Source: Symsagittifera roscoffensis (lineage: Eukaryota > Xenacoelomorpha > Acoela > Convolutidae). Taken from it: a stretch of 64,000 nt of DNA. The stretch spans positions 57,670,338-57,734,337 of the forward strand of contig NC_087064.1 of assembly GCF_963678635.1 (NCBI RefSeq), given 5' to 3'. The notes under the pieces are model-generated. The model saw only the letters and a program-made list of their open reading frames with translations, did no database searches and was not told where the DNA came from. Made by a program: the position numbers and the translations under genes. Positions within the stretch are counted from its first letter, which is position 1. Each line of letters starts with the position of its first letter. This document shows positions 24,875 to 35,404 of this stretch, piece after piece.

Positions 24875-26216
24875 AAAAATAACAATTTCCTTTGTTATTC
24901 TCTTCAAATTAGTGTGCCTGCTGTAAAAAGAAGTTATGTAAATGTATAGGAAATTAGTAAATTGAGCATTTTTGACAACAGCTGTTTTCAAAAAGATTGG
25001 AGAAAAAAATTCTTCTCTTGTTTGTGAATTTTTTTTTTTTAATTTTGTTCCCGAGAAAGCGCTGAATGAAATTGTCAAAAGCCAGTTTTTTTAGTCGAAT
25101 TGTCCAATTTTACGAACGTTACCTGCTGACTGCAATTGCTCGATGTTTGACAACAAAAATTCAAACCGGTTAGTCTTGACACCGGTTCTTATTTTACAAA
25201 ATTTACTGTCGTGCGAAGCACGACTAGAAGAAATCTAATCTGATTTATCACACGACCCATTTCGATGATGGTTGTTTGTGGTTCGGGAATTTGCAAAAAA
25301 AAGCAAAAAAAAATGAACGAAAAAGAAGCATTGCCGGTTGCGGTGCAAATAGCCAATATCGTTTAATAAAGTTTCACATTTTTTCTGTTGTTTTTTGAAG
25401 TAATTTTGCTTCTTGTGCGTGACGTGGCGAGAGAACTATATAAACGCCCAGAAATATTTAAATAAGGCATAATGGACAACAGTTGCCTTCAAAAAGTCTA
25501 TAAACTATTTTTAAAAAATTCGTATTGCCATGACGTTGCTAAATAAAGTTTCCAACGCCAGTTTGTTCGTAAAATTCATTTTTTAAACATTACTGGACTT
25601 AGACTTGACGTCAAACCGGTTCTTCGAACCGGTTGATCTCAACATTGGAACATTTTTTCAAAAACAATTTTCAGTTCTTCGAATCACGTGTAAAACGATT
25701 TTAAAACGATACCACTCGGCTAATTCAGATGGTTACTTGTGGTACCCGATTTTTCTTGAAAAACAGAAGAAAAAGCGAAAAGGTTAAGAAAATTTAAAGC
25801 GAACTCGTAAAAAAAGTTCTTGCCCTTTTTCTATGGTACTGCCTACCAAATAGTAATTCAAGCATAATTTTAAAAAGCTTGAGTTTTTAATACCTTATCT
25901 TTTTTTGAGGATGAAATTTTCATAGGTTAAATCTTTGCTTTGAATAAGTTGTAGGAAACATTGTTTTTCACCATAGTTTTTCCCCAAGAATTGATGAAGC
26001 GGTTTGATTGATTTTTGAAGTGATCCAACACTTCTCATGATAATTTTGTAATCAATCCGACCTTACTGATAAGAGGAACTTGGACAGAGACAATTTTTTT
26101 GAAACTTTTTAAACTGACTGTGTAATTTTCATTGTTCATTAAAATGGCGTGTTTGCTCCAATAAGCAGAGAACTAGACTTCAAAATAACATTGTAGCAAA
26201 ATTAAACCAATTCCTT

Positions 26217-27025
26217 CGAATTTATTGTCGTTAATTTAACAATTGTGTATAATGATTATTTGTTTGTTTCCTAAGTTGTCTCTTGACATAAGGTTTAGGA
26301 TGATGGATGCAAAATCTGGATTAGTATTTTTATGCCTTAAACTGTTAGTTCTTACAATTTTTTGTGGTTAGCTTAACTTGGGTCATATATTTGGGTTGGA
26401 GAGAAAAGCGTATATTGATTCCGAAGAATGATTTGTACTTTCTCGTGACTAATTCTAAGCTAAGATTGACCTACCTAATCTTACTTAGGGGTTATAGGTT
26501 GTGATCAAAGGTTGGAGAATAGTAAGTCGATCCACAAGTTTCAGGTATATTTAGAACGCAAGTAGTTCATTAGATACTATTTTATGCCTTAATAAGTTTA
26601 AGTGTTTTAGCCGGGGTCATCTAAGAGAAGGGGGATCAAGTGAAGGATGAGTAACCAAAGTTCTTCACTGTTTATCTTAATTAGAATGGTTAGTTTGTTG
26701 AAAAATTTTTGTTAATTCTGGGTTATTGATAAGGGTTGGGTAGTGAATCGACGTTTGAGGTCGTTAGACACTGATTAAATTGGGAGGGGGAGAAGAAAAT
26801 TGTTCTATTTGATCTAAGGATAGGCCTTGATGATCAGAGATTTTAATATTTTTACAAATATGAAAATTTAGATTTAGATTAATTTAAAGATCCAAGGAAA
26901 GCCTTGATGATCTGTTTTTTAAATGAAATTAGTTTGAGTGAAAGCAAGGATAAACCTTGATATTTAACAACTAGAGAGTTTTAGTTTTGATGATTGTTTT
27001 TTTTTGAAATTTGCTGTTATGTTTT
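26217..27025 (-). repeat. Leader fragment 1 of the gypsy family
   Basis: Matches the start of ORF1 and the leader up to tgctgttatgtttt, then switches abruptly to H sequence at 27030. The left and right joints are identical in kind to those at 54609-55413. Confidence 0.75.
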
Positions 27026-27029
27026 TGCG

Positions 27030-29076
27030 GCGACGATTAACAAAAATAATCCGGTGACGACTTAAAAGGCCCGAACAGTTATTAGAAGCCATCAAAACAT
27101 ATTCTCTGGAAAATTACATAGTTGACAGTATTTAGATATTGCAAAAAAGAAGGCGAAAAAAGGTGTAACAAGAAAGTCCACGCAGGCGAACATCAAAGCA
27201 TCAAAGAATGGCAAGCGATCAAAAAAAAGCCGTCTAAAAAGATTGCACGAACAAAGAGCCCACCAAAGGTCATGGATCAACCAACTAAAACCACTTCAAC
27301 ACCAGAGTTACAACAGACTCTAGCTTCGCTATAAAGATTGATGACTCATTTGATACGGGCAGCCACGAAGAGGGAGTAAACAGTAGAGCAAATCAATAAC
27401 GGTACAGAATCAGAAAATTCAGGTTAAAAAACGAGAAACAGAAACAGCGGAAACAATGTTGCGACCAGAACGAGTATCGAAGGGAAAGCATATTCGTTTC
27501 TTTTTGACCTAGGGAACTTTTTTTGGGGTGAGACACTGGCTGCTTCGACAACTGAAACTGACCAGAGATATAAAAAGGAACAGAAACGTCACGACTAGGA
27601 TTAGCAAATTCTAGAACAAAAAAGTTGATGGTGGAGTCATGATCAGCGTCCAACTATAATACGCCCCAGGAAACAAAGATAAGAATGAAACAAACTATTT
27701 TAGTTGGGACAAAGGCTACATCAAACCGAGGCAGTTGGGTGAAAAAAATATCATTTAGAAAAATTGAAAGAAGGAAAAGACGAAAAACGAAAACTGTTTT
27801 GAAAATTTCAAAACATAAAACTTTTGATTTTTTTTCTTAAAGCAGGGGACCTGGAGTGCTCCACTAGCTGGATGATGCAGCTAAAATTTTTCGGTGTAAT
27901 CCTTTGTCATATTGGAAAAAAATCATGTGGTTGACAATGAAAAATTCATTTTTTTTGCAGTAATCGTAATTGTGTTAATTTTGCAGTAATATGGTAACAT
28001 ATATAATTGGATAATTTCAATTAAAATCTCAAGGCCAAATTGACAGTCTGTACTCAAAGCAATTTTTCTTTTCAAATGTGCTCTTTTGGCAATATATCAA
28101 TGTTACCATTTTAATACTGGTATATTTCTGTGCACCAATTTATATCATCTGAATTGCGTTTTGTTTACTGGTTTTGATCCTTTCCGTCCAGACAGATAAT
28201 TCATGCAATCTACAACAAAGGTCCTCAGGTTCCTGTTGTAGAAGATCCGGCCGAATGTTGTTTTTTGAAGTAATTTTGTTTCTTCTGCATGACGTGGCGA
28301 GAGAACTTTATAAACGCCCAGAAATATTTGAATAAGGCATAATGGACAACAATTGCCTTCAAAAAGTCTATAAATTATTTTCAAAAAACTCGTAATGCCA
28401 CGACGTTGCTAAATAAAGTTTCCAACGCCAGTTTGTTCGAAAAATTCATTTTTTTAACATTACTGGACTTAGACTTGACGTCAAACCGGTTCTTCGAACC
28501 GGTTGATCTCAACATTGGAACATTTTTTCGAAAAAAAATTTTCAGATCTTCGAATCACGTGTAACACGTTTTTAAAACGATACTACTCGGCTAATTCCGA
28601 TGGTTACTTGTGGTACCTGATTTTTCTTGAAAAACAGAAGAAAAAGCGAAAAGGTTAAGAAAACTCAAAGCGCACTCGTAAAAAAAGTTCTTGCCCATTT
28701 TCTATGGTACTGCCTACCAAATAGTAATTCATGCATAATTTTAAAAAGCTTGGGTTTTTAATACCTTATCTTTTTTTGACGATGAAATTTGCATAGCTTA
28801 AATCTTTGCTTTGAATATAATGTAGGAAACATTGTTTTTCACCATAGTTTCTCCCCAAGAATTGATGAAGCGCTTTGACTGATTTTTGAAGTGATCCAAC
28901 AGTTCTCATGGTAGTTCCTCTTATCAGTAAGGTCGGATTGATTACAAAATTTAGACAGAGAAAATTTTTTTTGAAACTTTTAAACTGACTGTGTAATTTT
29001 CATTGTTCATTAAAATGGTGTGTTTGCTCCAATAAGCAAAGAACTAGACTTATAGCTAAATTAAACCAGTTCCTTT
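27030..29076. repeat. H block 2 (truncated)
   Basis: Starts in the middle of H at gcgacgattaac and runs to the same right joint as the other H blocks. Lacks the roughly 1 kb equivalent to 24270-25380. Contains the 37-bp inverted segment at 28914-28950 and the AACCGGTT hairpin at 28484-28504. Short frames on both strands are remnants. Confidence 0.65.
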
Positions 29077-30431
29077 GAATTTATTGTCGTTAATTAAACA
29101 ATTGTGTATTAGGATTTTGTTTGTTTGTTTCCTAAGTTGTCTCTTGACATAAGGTTTAGGATGATGGATGCAAAATCTGGATTAGTATTTTTATGCGTTA
29201 AACTGTTAGTTCTTACAATTTTTTGTGGTTAGCTTAACTTGGGTCATATATTTGGGTTGGAGAGAAAAGCGTATATCGATTCCGAAGAATGATTTGTACT
29301 TTCTCGTGACTAATTCTAAGCTAAGATTGACCTACCTAATCTTACTTAGGGGTTATGATTTGTGATCAAGGGTTGGAGAATAGTAAATCGATTCACAAGG
29401 TTCAGGTATAATTAGAGCGCAAGTAGTTCGTTAGATACTATTTTATGACTTACTAAGTTTAAGTGTTTTAGCCTGGGTCATCTAAGAGAAGGGGGATCAA
29501 GTGAAGGATGAGTAACCGAAGTTCTTCTTTGTTTATCTTAATTAGAATGGTTAGTTTGTTGAAAATTTTCTGTTAATTCTGGGTCTTTGATAAGGGTTGG
29601 GTAGTGAATCGACGTTTGAGGTCGTTAGACACTGATTAAATTGGGAGGGGGAGAAGAAAATTGTTCTATTTGATCTAAGGATAGGCCTTGATGATCAGAG
29701 ATTTAAATAATTAGAAATATGGAAATTTAGATTTAGATTAATTTAAAGATTCAAGGAAAGCCTTGGTGATCTGTTTTTTTAAATAAAATTAGTTTGAGTG
29801 AAAGCAAGGATAAACCTTGATAGTTTAAAATTAGAGAGTTTTAGTTTTGATGATTGTTATTTTTTGAATTTTGCTGTTATGTTTTAGGTGATAAAGCTGG
29901 GATCATGAGATGATTTATATATATTAACAATTTAAGATTTATACTAACTAATTTTTGTCTTTTATATTCAATAAAAAATTTTTCAAGATGTTATTCAATT
30001 TACAGCTGAATTGATGAAAACGACAAGTGTTGTTTTTATTAGTCGTTATTGTACAATTAATAGGTTTAGCGCCATGAAAGGTTATTGAAGATTATTCTTC
30101 AAATATTATGTCAGTAAATGAAAGTTTAAATTTACTGCTGGAAGTTTTCTAAATACAAAAGTTTGATCTCGTTTTTGTCGTACTATCATGAAATCGATTA
30201 TTAGATTTCTTCCTAGTCGTATGTCGTTTCTTGTTCGACTACTTTTTCCAATACCGGGTAGTTCTCGTATTGTTCGGAATATTGGATCTGATCTATGAAA
30301 CGTAGAGACATATCTATTAAGTTCTTATCATATAAAATTTTTTTGAAATGTTGTATTTGTCTAATTTTAATCTAATTTTTGTCTAATTCTAGGTTAGTAA
30401 AGGTCTGTTCGAGACTTTTGGTCGCACCAGA
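29077..30431 (-). repeat. Copy E: leader and PBS
   Basis: Start of ORF1, leader and PBS of an old copy. The 77-aa ORF region (about 30100-30330) has lost the ATG and carries a 1-nt deletion. Confidence 0.75.
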
Positions 30432-30810
30432 TGAGTTATGTACTTGGTACTGTACTCATAAAGTAATTTCCGATAGGGTACACCATCTGCTCGTCACGCT
30501 ATCTTATTTTGGGCCGGATAGATTCGTGCAACTTCTAAGTCTAATACCGATCTTAATCTTACTCTTATATCTCCTAGTCTCAATAGATCTAGTGTGCACA
30601 GGTTTACGCGAGTTAGTTCCAGAATGAGAACAACTGTATTCTAACTTCAATTCAAATTGTTCTAGTGTTGAAACTACAAGTAGTTTCAACATTTTACAAA
30701 TAAATCGGTCGTTAGTTTGATGGAGTATGATTGGTTAGTATTTAATATTTTATAGAGATAAAATATCATAATAATAACCAATGATAAATACTAGTTTAGA
30801 TCTGGTTCCA
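30432..30810 (-). repeat. Old 5' LTR of copy E (379 bp)
   Basis: TG...CA. Hairpin kept at 30667-30690 with the same arms as copy A. Right flank atagttctgaaacgg as in the others. Confidence 0.85.
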
Positions 30811-31168
30811 ATAGTTCTGAAACGGATTGCTGATAAGGTGGTGGAAACATTTTGAGATCCAGATCCCTTCTGTTTATTTGGGATCCAGATCAGAGTCCTT
30901 TGGCGGTCAAAACGTATAACCAGAACGCAACTCAGCTGGATGTTACTTCAAAGATGCCTACATATTGCTACCCACAAGGGTCTGAAGCGTATTTTGAATA
31001 GAGACTATAGAAGAGACACATGAAAGGAACATTCAAAAGAACAGCGACCCGAGTAGAGAAATTAAAAAATCTTCAAAAAGTGTGAATTGAAATTGAAATA
31101 AGCGAAAAAATCAACTGTTTGCTTACACGGTTAAGATTTGTAAATATTTCAAGATTTGCAAGTTTTTT
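30811..31168. repeat. Flank block after LTR E
   Basis: Same flank as after LTRs A and C. No gene seen. Confidence 0.7.
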
Positions 31169-31355
31169 TGGAACTTCACAACCACATACCATAAAGTAGA
31201 CGAAAGGTTGAAAATATTCAGAAATTAGTAAAATGTCTGGATATAAATTCATATCTCCGATAGTGACCACGGGATCAATCCCTTAATTTCGCCTTGAAGT
31301 CGCGATTCGCAAAAAAAACTAACAGACACCAAGTTTTTGGACTCTTGTGAACTGA

Positions 31356-32040
31356 ATTGCTCAAGAAATCACACAGTCGGACAAGGATACTCTTTGGTTC
31401 TCAAGATTAGACCTTAAACACGCCTATTCACAACTGCCGTTTGATCCGGTTATCAGGCTCAAGAGTAATTTCAGCATTCAAGGGAAAGGCTACTGGTACC
31501 TAATAAATGCAAACATGATACTATGATCTTACCGACATGCCGGTCGTCTTCCAGCGATGGTTAGATATGACCCTCTATTTCTCGGGACCACAAGGTGTAT
31601 AGTGCTTTCTGGATAATATCCTCATAGTTTCGTATTTAATTTCCGTGAACAATGCGAAATTCAATTCATAAAAAAAAATATCGATTAGCAGGGCTTACAA
31701 AAAAGATGAGAAGATTCATACTGGTTAAACAGCAAAAACGACGCTATTGCAAAATACCGAGACCGAGCCGAAAAACAAACAAAAAACTACAATCTTTCAA
31801 GGGGTCAATCCAAAAATTTGTAAACTTTTTTTGCCCAGTATAGCATCAAAACACCCTAAACATTCGATCGCTACTAAAATGGAAGAAAAAGTCAAATGTG
31901 CTTAAAACAAACGGAATCGTTTGATTTCGCGAAACAGAAAGACAGTAAAACCGTGTTACAAAATCATTATGATCAACTTGAGGAAACGCGGATTGTCTGC
32001 GATGCATCGAAAAAAATAATTCAGAACATTCCGTACAATA
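31356..32040 (+). pseudogene. RT-RNase H remnant of a second Ty3/gypsy lineage
   Basis: Plus strand reads TLWFSRLDLKHAYSQLPF, then after a shift LTDMPVVFQRWLDMTL and CFLDNILIVS. This is the RT core with the YxDD box changed to LDN. Further on LQSFKGSIQKFVNFF and EETRIVCDASKK match the connection region and RNase H start of this type. Stops and frameshifts throughout. This lineage differs from the young element (LDLKHAY versus TADMNSAY) and lies on the opposite strand. Confidence 0.7.
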
Positions 32041-32926
32041 TAAAATAATCAAGAACACGCACATGATTGATCAATCTAATGCAAAAGTATAAAAAAGAAT
32101 ACACATAACACCTTTTTTGGTATTAAATAGGTAGATAATAGCCGGTAGTTTAACGCAAAATTATATCACAATGATATTTTTGCTGCTAATAAACGAACGA
32201 CCAAAACAGTTATAAATCGACTGAAACAAATGAAAAGCGCTAAAAAGAAGGTACCGAGAACCACTTTAAGCAGAGAAGACAGAAGACGCTGTCCAACTAT
32301 ATTTAGAGGAAGATCGTTCAACAGTCAAATTAATAGCTGATTATGACAGGAACACACAAAAAGAAACAGGGGGATACCAACAGAGATTGGGACGTTCTAC
32401 ACAATTGGATAGAGAGTCGGACACACCAGGGGACTTTGAAGAACAGAGAACAGATATATGACACTACAAGAACTCAGTTACTGAAAGCATGCATGGGTTG
32501 AAAAAAATTGCAAAAAGAAGGAACAACAGAAAAATCAGCATTGAAGGCAAAACCACGTAACAGGAGGCATTGTTGACCTAAAGCCGCCATATCGATTGTG
32601 CTGAGAGGACGAATGCGTTGAGCTTTTCCAAGCTGCTCATACATGAAACTTGGAAATGACATCAGCTTCACAAGAAAATTGTCGCCTCTGAAACATCAAA
32701 ACATTATCAATAAAGACAAGGAATGCAAACTCTGGTTCACAGTCGGTAATTAACTAAAAATAACTAATTGGTAGCCCGGAATAAAAAAGAGGAAATTAGC
32801 TGGTGAACCAAATGAAGAAACCCAATTGGACATTGTGGGGCCCATCAATAACAAAAACGGGGACGAGGTGAATATCCTCGTAGATAAACGGTAACGAAAG
32901 AAAAAATTAAGGCATGAAAGAAAAAG
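32041..32926. repeat. H block 3, left part (up to the insertion)
   Basis: Matches 22180-22966 closely, plus about 90 extra bases near 32555-32645. Continues at 51841 beyond the young element. No intact gene. Confidence 0.7.
32923..32926. other. Target-site duplication AAAG, left copy
   Basis: AAAG directly precedes the TG of the LTR and recurs at 51837-51840 directly after the CA at the other end. The related H block at 22961-22970 reads aaaaaggatc with no insertion. A 4-bp duplication is within the range known for gypsy-type integrases. The run of A leaves a 1-nt ambiguity in how the left copy is counted. Confidence 0.85.
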
Positions 32927-33336
32927 TGAGTTAAGACTGGAGTGTATAACTCATAGAGTAATTTCGGATAGGGTACACCGTCTGCTCGTCACGCTATCTT
33001 ATTTTCGGCCGGATAGATTCGTGCAACTTCTTAGTCTAATACCGATCCTAATCTTACTCTTATACTATCTAGTCTCAGGTTGTTTAACTAGTCTCTGCTA
33101 GGCTCAATAGATCTAGGGTATACTGGTTTATTGCGGCTGCTGAAGTGCTCGGGAGAGTCCAACTAAATTCTAAGTTAAATTCAAATCTCTCTGGTGCTGA
33201 AGTTACAAGTAACTTCAGCACTTACAAATAAGTGGGTTGTTAGTTAGATGGATCATGATTGGTTAATATTAAATACTTTACATTGGTAAAACATTTAATT
33301 TATCCAATCATAAAATATAGTTTAGATCAGGTTCCA
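32927..33336 (-). repeat. 3' LTR of the complete element
   Basis: Second 410-bp copy of the LTR, identical as read to 51427-51836. It contains the same hairpin (33194-33221) and AATAAA (33127-33132 on the minus strand), which would serve for polyadenylation here. Its left edge abuts AAAG of the target site. Confidence 0.95.
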
Positions 33337-34869
33337 CCCATCCGGGTTTTACAGAGTTTTTTAGAATAGTTCTTCTGCAATTCGAAGGATGGATGATGGA
33401 AGTTGGTGTTTGGCGAACATCTTATTTCTTCTGTTTCCTTTTTTGTTAAAGAAGTTCCAGGAAGCTGGAGTTAGAGACATAAGACGTTGTGTCTTCTAGT
33501 GACAACGACTAAGTCTTCGCAACAAACTCAAATCTGATTTCAGAATGGTTGGCTATGTCAGGTTTTTCTGTTCTTCGTGGAGAACTTCTTTTGTGTCTGA
33601 TCTAGCTTGGGAATGGCGTGGAGATTGTGCGTGGAGGGGATGCCTGGTTACTCGGATCTGTACGTATACTTGAACATCGAGGTGGTCATTGGTCTAGTTC
33701 AATGAAGTCCTTTTCTGCGAGGTCAAGTCGTACTCTAAATCCTTTGAGTTGTGGTTGTGAGCGGCATATCGATTGTAGTTGGTCATTCTCTCTCGAGTGT
33801 AGTGGGGTCGTCTTGTCTTTTGATGTTCGTCCTTGGTGTTGTATTCTGATCTATATATTGCATCATGTGATTTTATATTTTATAAAACTTTTATTAGTTT
33901 AATATTTTTTAATAATGATTTTAGTTAGTTGTTTTCACAAAAGCTTTTTGTTTTAGTTCGGTTATTTTGAAGAGTTACTCACACTTGAGTAGCTCTTATT
34001 AAAAATAGAGGTGTGGTCACAAAGCGTGGATGTAGCACGGTGGGTTAGGCCGGCTATAGAGCATGCTCAGGACGTCCTTCCTGGTGGGTTAGACCAGGAG
34101 TGGGAGTATGATTTCATGCGGTTTTTGTGAGGGGTCCTGTTATGTGACAACGTTTTATGTTGGGTTTGTTGTGGTCTTTCTTATGTTTTGTTGGTTGTGT
34201 CCTTTTTTCAAAAAGCAAATTGTTTGTGGTATGGGTTTGTCTTTCGACTTTTTTGTGTTTTATTATTTCTTTCTTAGACTTTATAATAGTCCTCAAAAGA
34301 ATAAATTATCCAGTTTTAAACTGGGTTAATCCGGTTTGGGTACCGTTGGTTTCCTTTTCTTAGTCATGCTGTTATTCTATGATTTGTGGTATTTAGTAAG
34401 CTGCGTTGGTTAGTTTTGTTTAGTATATGATTCCTTTCCAACCGGGTTAAAGGAAAGTTTGAAACATGTTATTATATGTTAGAGTTGTTGAGTGTGAAAA
34501 CTTGAAACTGAAATTCATTATTTTAAACAATTCTTCGTGGGCGAGCTGTGCGAGTGTGGATAGAATTTCTGTGCGAATGAATGAAAATATCAAAAGGTTA
34601 GTACTGCATTTGCATTTATTTAATTTACTACATAGAATTTAGAAATTTACTGCTAGTCATGGGGGAATATTAAGATACAAATTTTCATCATAATTAGATT
34701 TACTGCTTTGGGGGAAAATATTATAGATGAATTTACTGCATTGATATTAAATTTAGAAATTTATAAGTGTAAGAGATTAATAGAATTTTAAAATCTGTTT
34801 AATGAAATTTGCGATTTTTATTTGTCTTTTGTGGTTTTTGTAGGTGATTGTCGGATGAAGGCTAAAAAT
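33337..34869 (-). other. 3' untranslated region of the complete element
   Basis: About 1.5 kb between the candidate intron and the 3' LTR without a convincing minus-strand ORF. It holds minor structures: a near-palindrome ccagttttaaactgg (about 34311-34325), and two related ggtgggttag blocks near 34040-34100, the second within the hairpin CCTGG...CCAGG. A polypurine tract is expected next to the LTR, but the adjoining minus-strand bases read CCCGGATGGG, a short and imperfect purine run. Confidence 0.5.
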
Positions 34870-34948
34870 CTAAAGAAAACATAGATAAAGTATGGTGAGT
34901 TTTTTAATATTTTAATTAGTTAGTAATATTTATTTAATTCATACTTAC
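34870..34948 (-). other. Candidate 79-nt spliceosomal intron after the last ORF
   Basis: Minus strand: CAG|GTAAGTAT donor at 34948, a perfect TACTAAC branch-like heptamer inside, and TTTTCTTTAG acceptor ending at 34870. The donor lies 3 nt after the TAA of the -1 frame ORF. The plus strand of the same stretch also has acceptor-like (tttttgtag|gtg) and donor-like (atg|gtgagt) strings, so the direction is not certain. Confidence 0.35.
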
Positions 34949-34951
34949 CTG

Positions 34952-35404
34952 TTAGTCGTCGGGGAAAAAACCGTGGGGGAAGATGTCGTGAATTAGTTCT
35001 GAAGTTGTTAGTAGTTTAGCTAAGATGCGGATGATATTTTTAGTCTGAAGCAGTGGCCAAAGCAATTGAAGTGCCTTAATAGTGGTTAGTTCTTCAGTGC
35101 CTACTGCAAACTCATAAGGTGTGTTTTGGATTAGATTATATAATTTGTGATTGAATTTAGTGTTGTGGATGAATTCTAAAATTGGGATTTCTATAGGTTG
35201 TACAAACTCGTGCGGGATAAGGAAGGGTCGGGATTCTTCGGCGTTGAAGGTCTTGGTGATGGGGCAGAAAATGTACAATTGGGTTATGGGGTCATAATTA
35301 CGAAGAATACCATGGAGGTTAGTGTCTTTAATACAATATGTGAAATTTAGGAAATACGGTGAAGTGTATTTTGAATTGATGTTTGAAAACGATGGTGTGG
35401 TTGT
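34952..35404 (-). CDS. ORF of up to 150 aa, -1 frame after the 467-aa ORF, no ATG
   Basis: Open from just after an in-frame TAG at 35405-35407 to a stop at 34952, with no ATG; the longest near-cognate start is TTG at 35278 (108 aa). The last 108 residues look like real protein, with many hydrophobic and charged residues and a C-terminus HGFFPDD. The frame is -1 relative to the 467-aa ORF and overlaps its last 57 nt, so -1 frameshifting could append it. I see no classical X-XXY-YYZ slippery site in the overlap. Splicing or non-AUG initiation are alternatives. A consensus splice donor follows the stop directly. Confidence 0.4.
   Translation of the reverse strand, partial: TTTPSFSNINSKYTSPYFLNFTYCIKDTNLHGILRNYDPITQLYIFCPITKTFNAEESRPFLIPHEFVQPIEIPILEFIHNTKFNHKLYNLIQNTPYEFAVGTEELTTIKALQLLWPLLQTKNIIRILAKLLTTSELIHDIFPHGFFPDD

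Larger units (their letters stand above)
21750..26216. repeat. H block 1 (flank plus degraded second retroelement)
   Basis: Shared LTR flank (to about 22110), then a block recurring at 31170-32926 with 51841-54608, and partly at 27030-29076 and 55414-57584. On the plus strand it holds pol-like remnants (22840-23100) and the uninterrupted target site of the young element (22951-22980). It also holds hairpins GTCGTGC-gaa-GCACGAC (25208-25224) and AACCGGTTC-ttc-GAACCGGTT (25614-25634). A TATATAAA lies near 25437. Confidence 0.7.

Noticed and set aside
33618-33902. 94-codon plus-strand frame in the 3' untranslated region
   Set aside because: Starts with a non-ATG codon, no recognisable motif, and antisense to the element.
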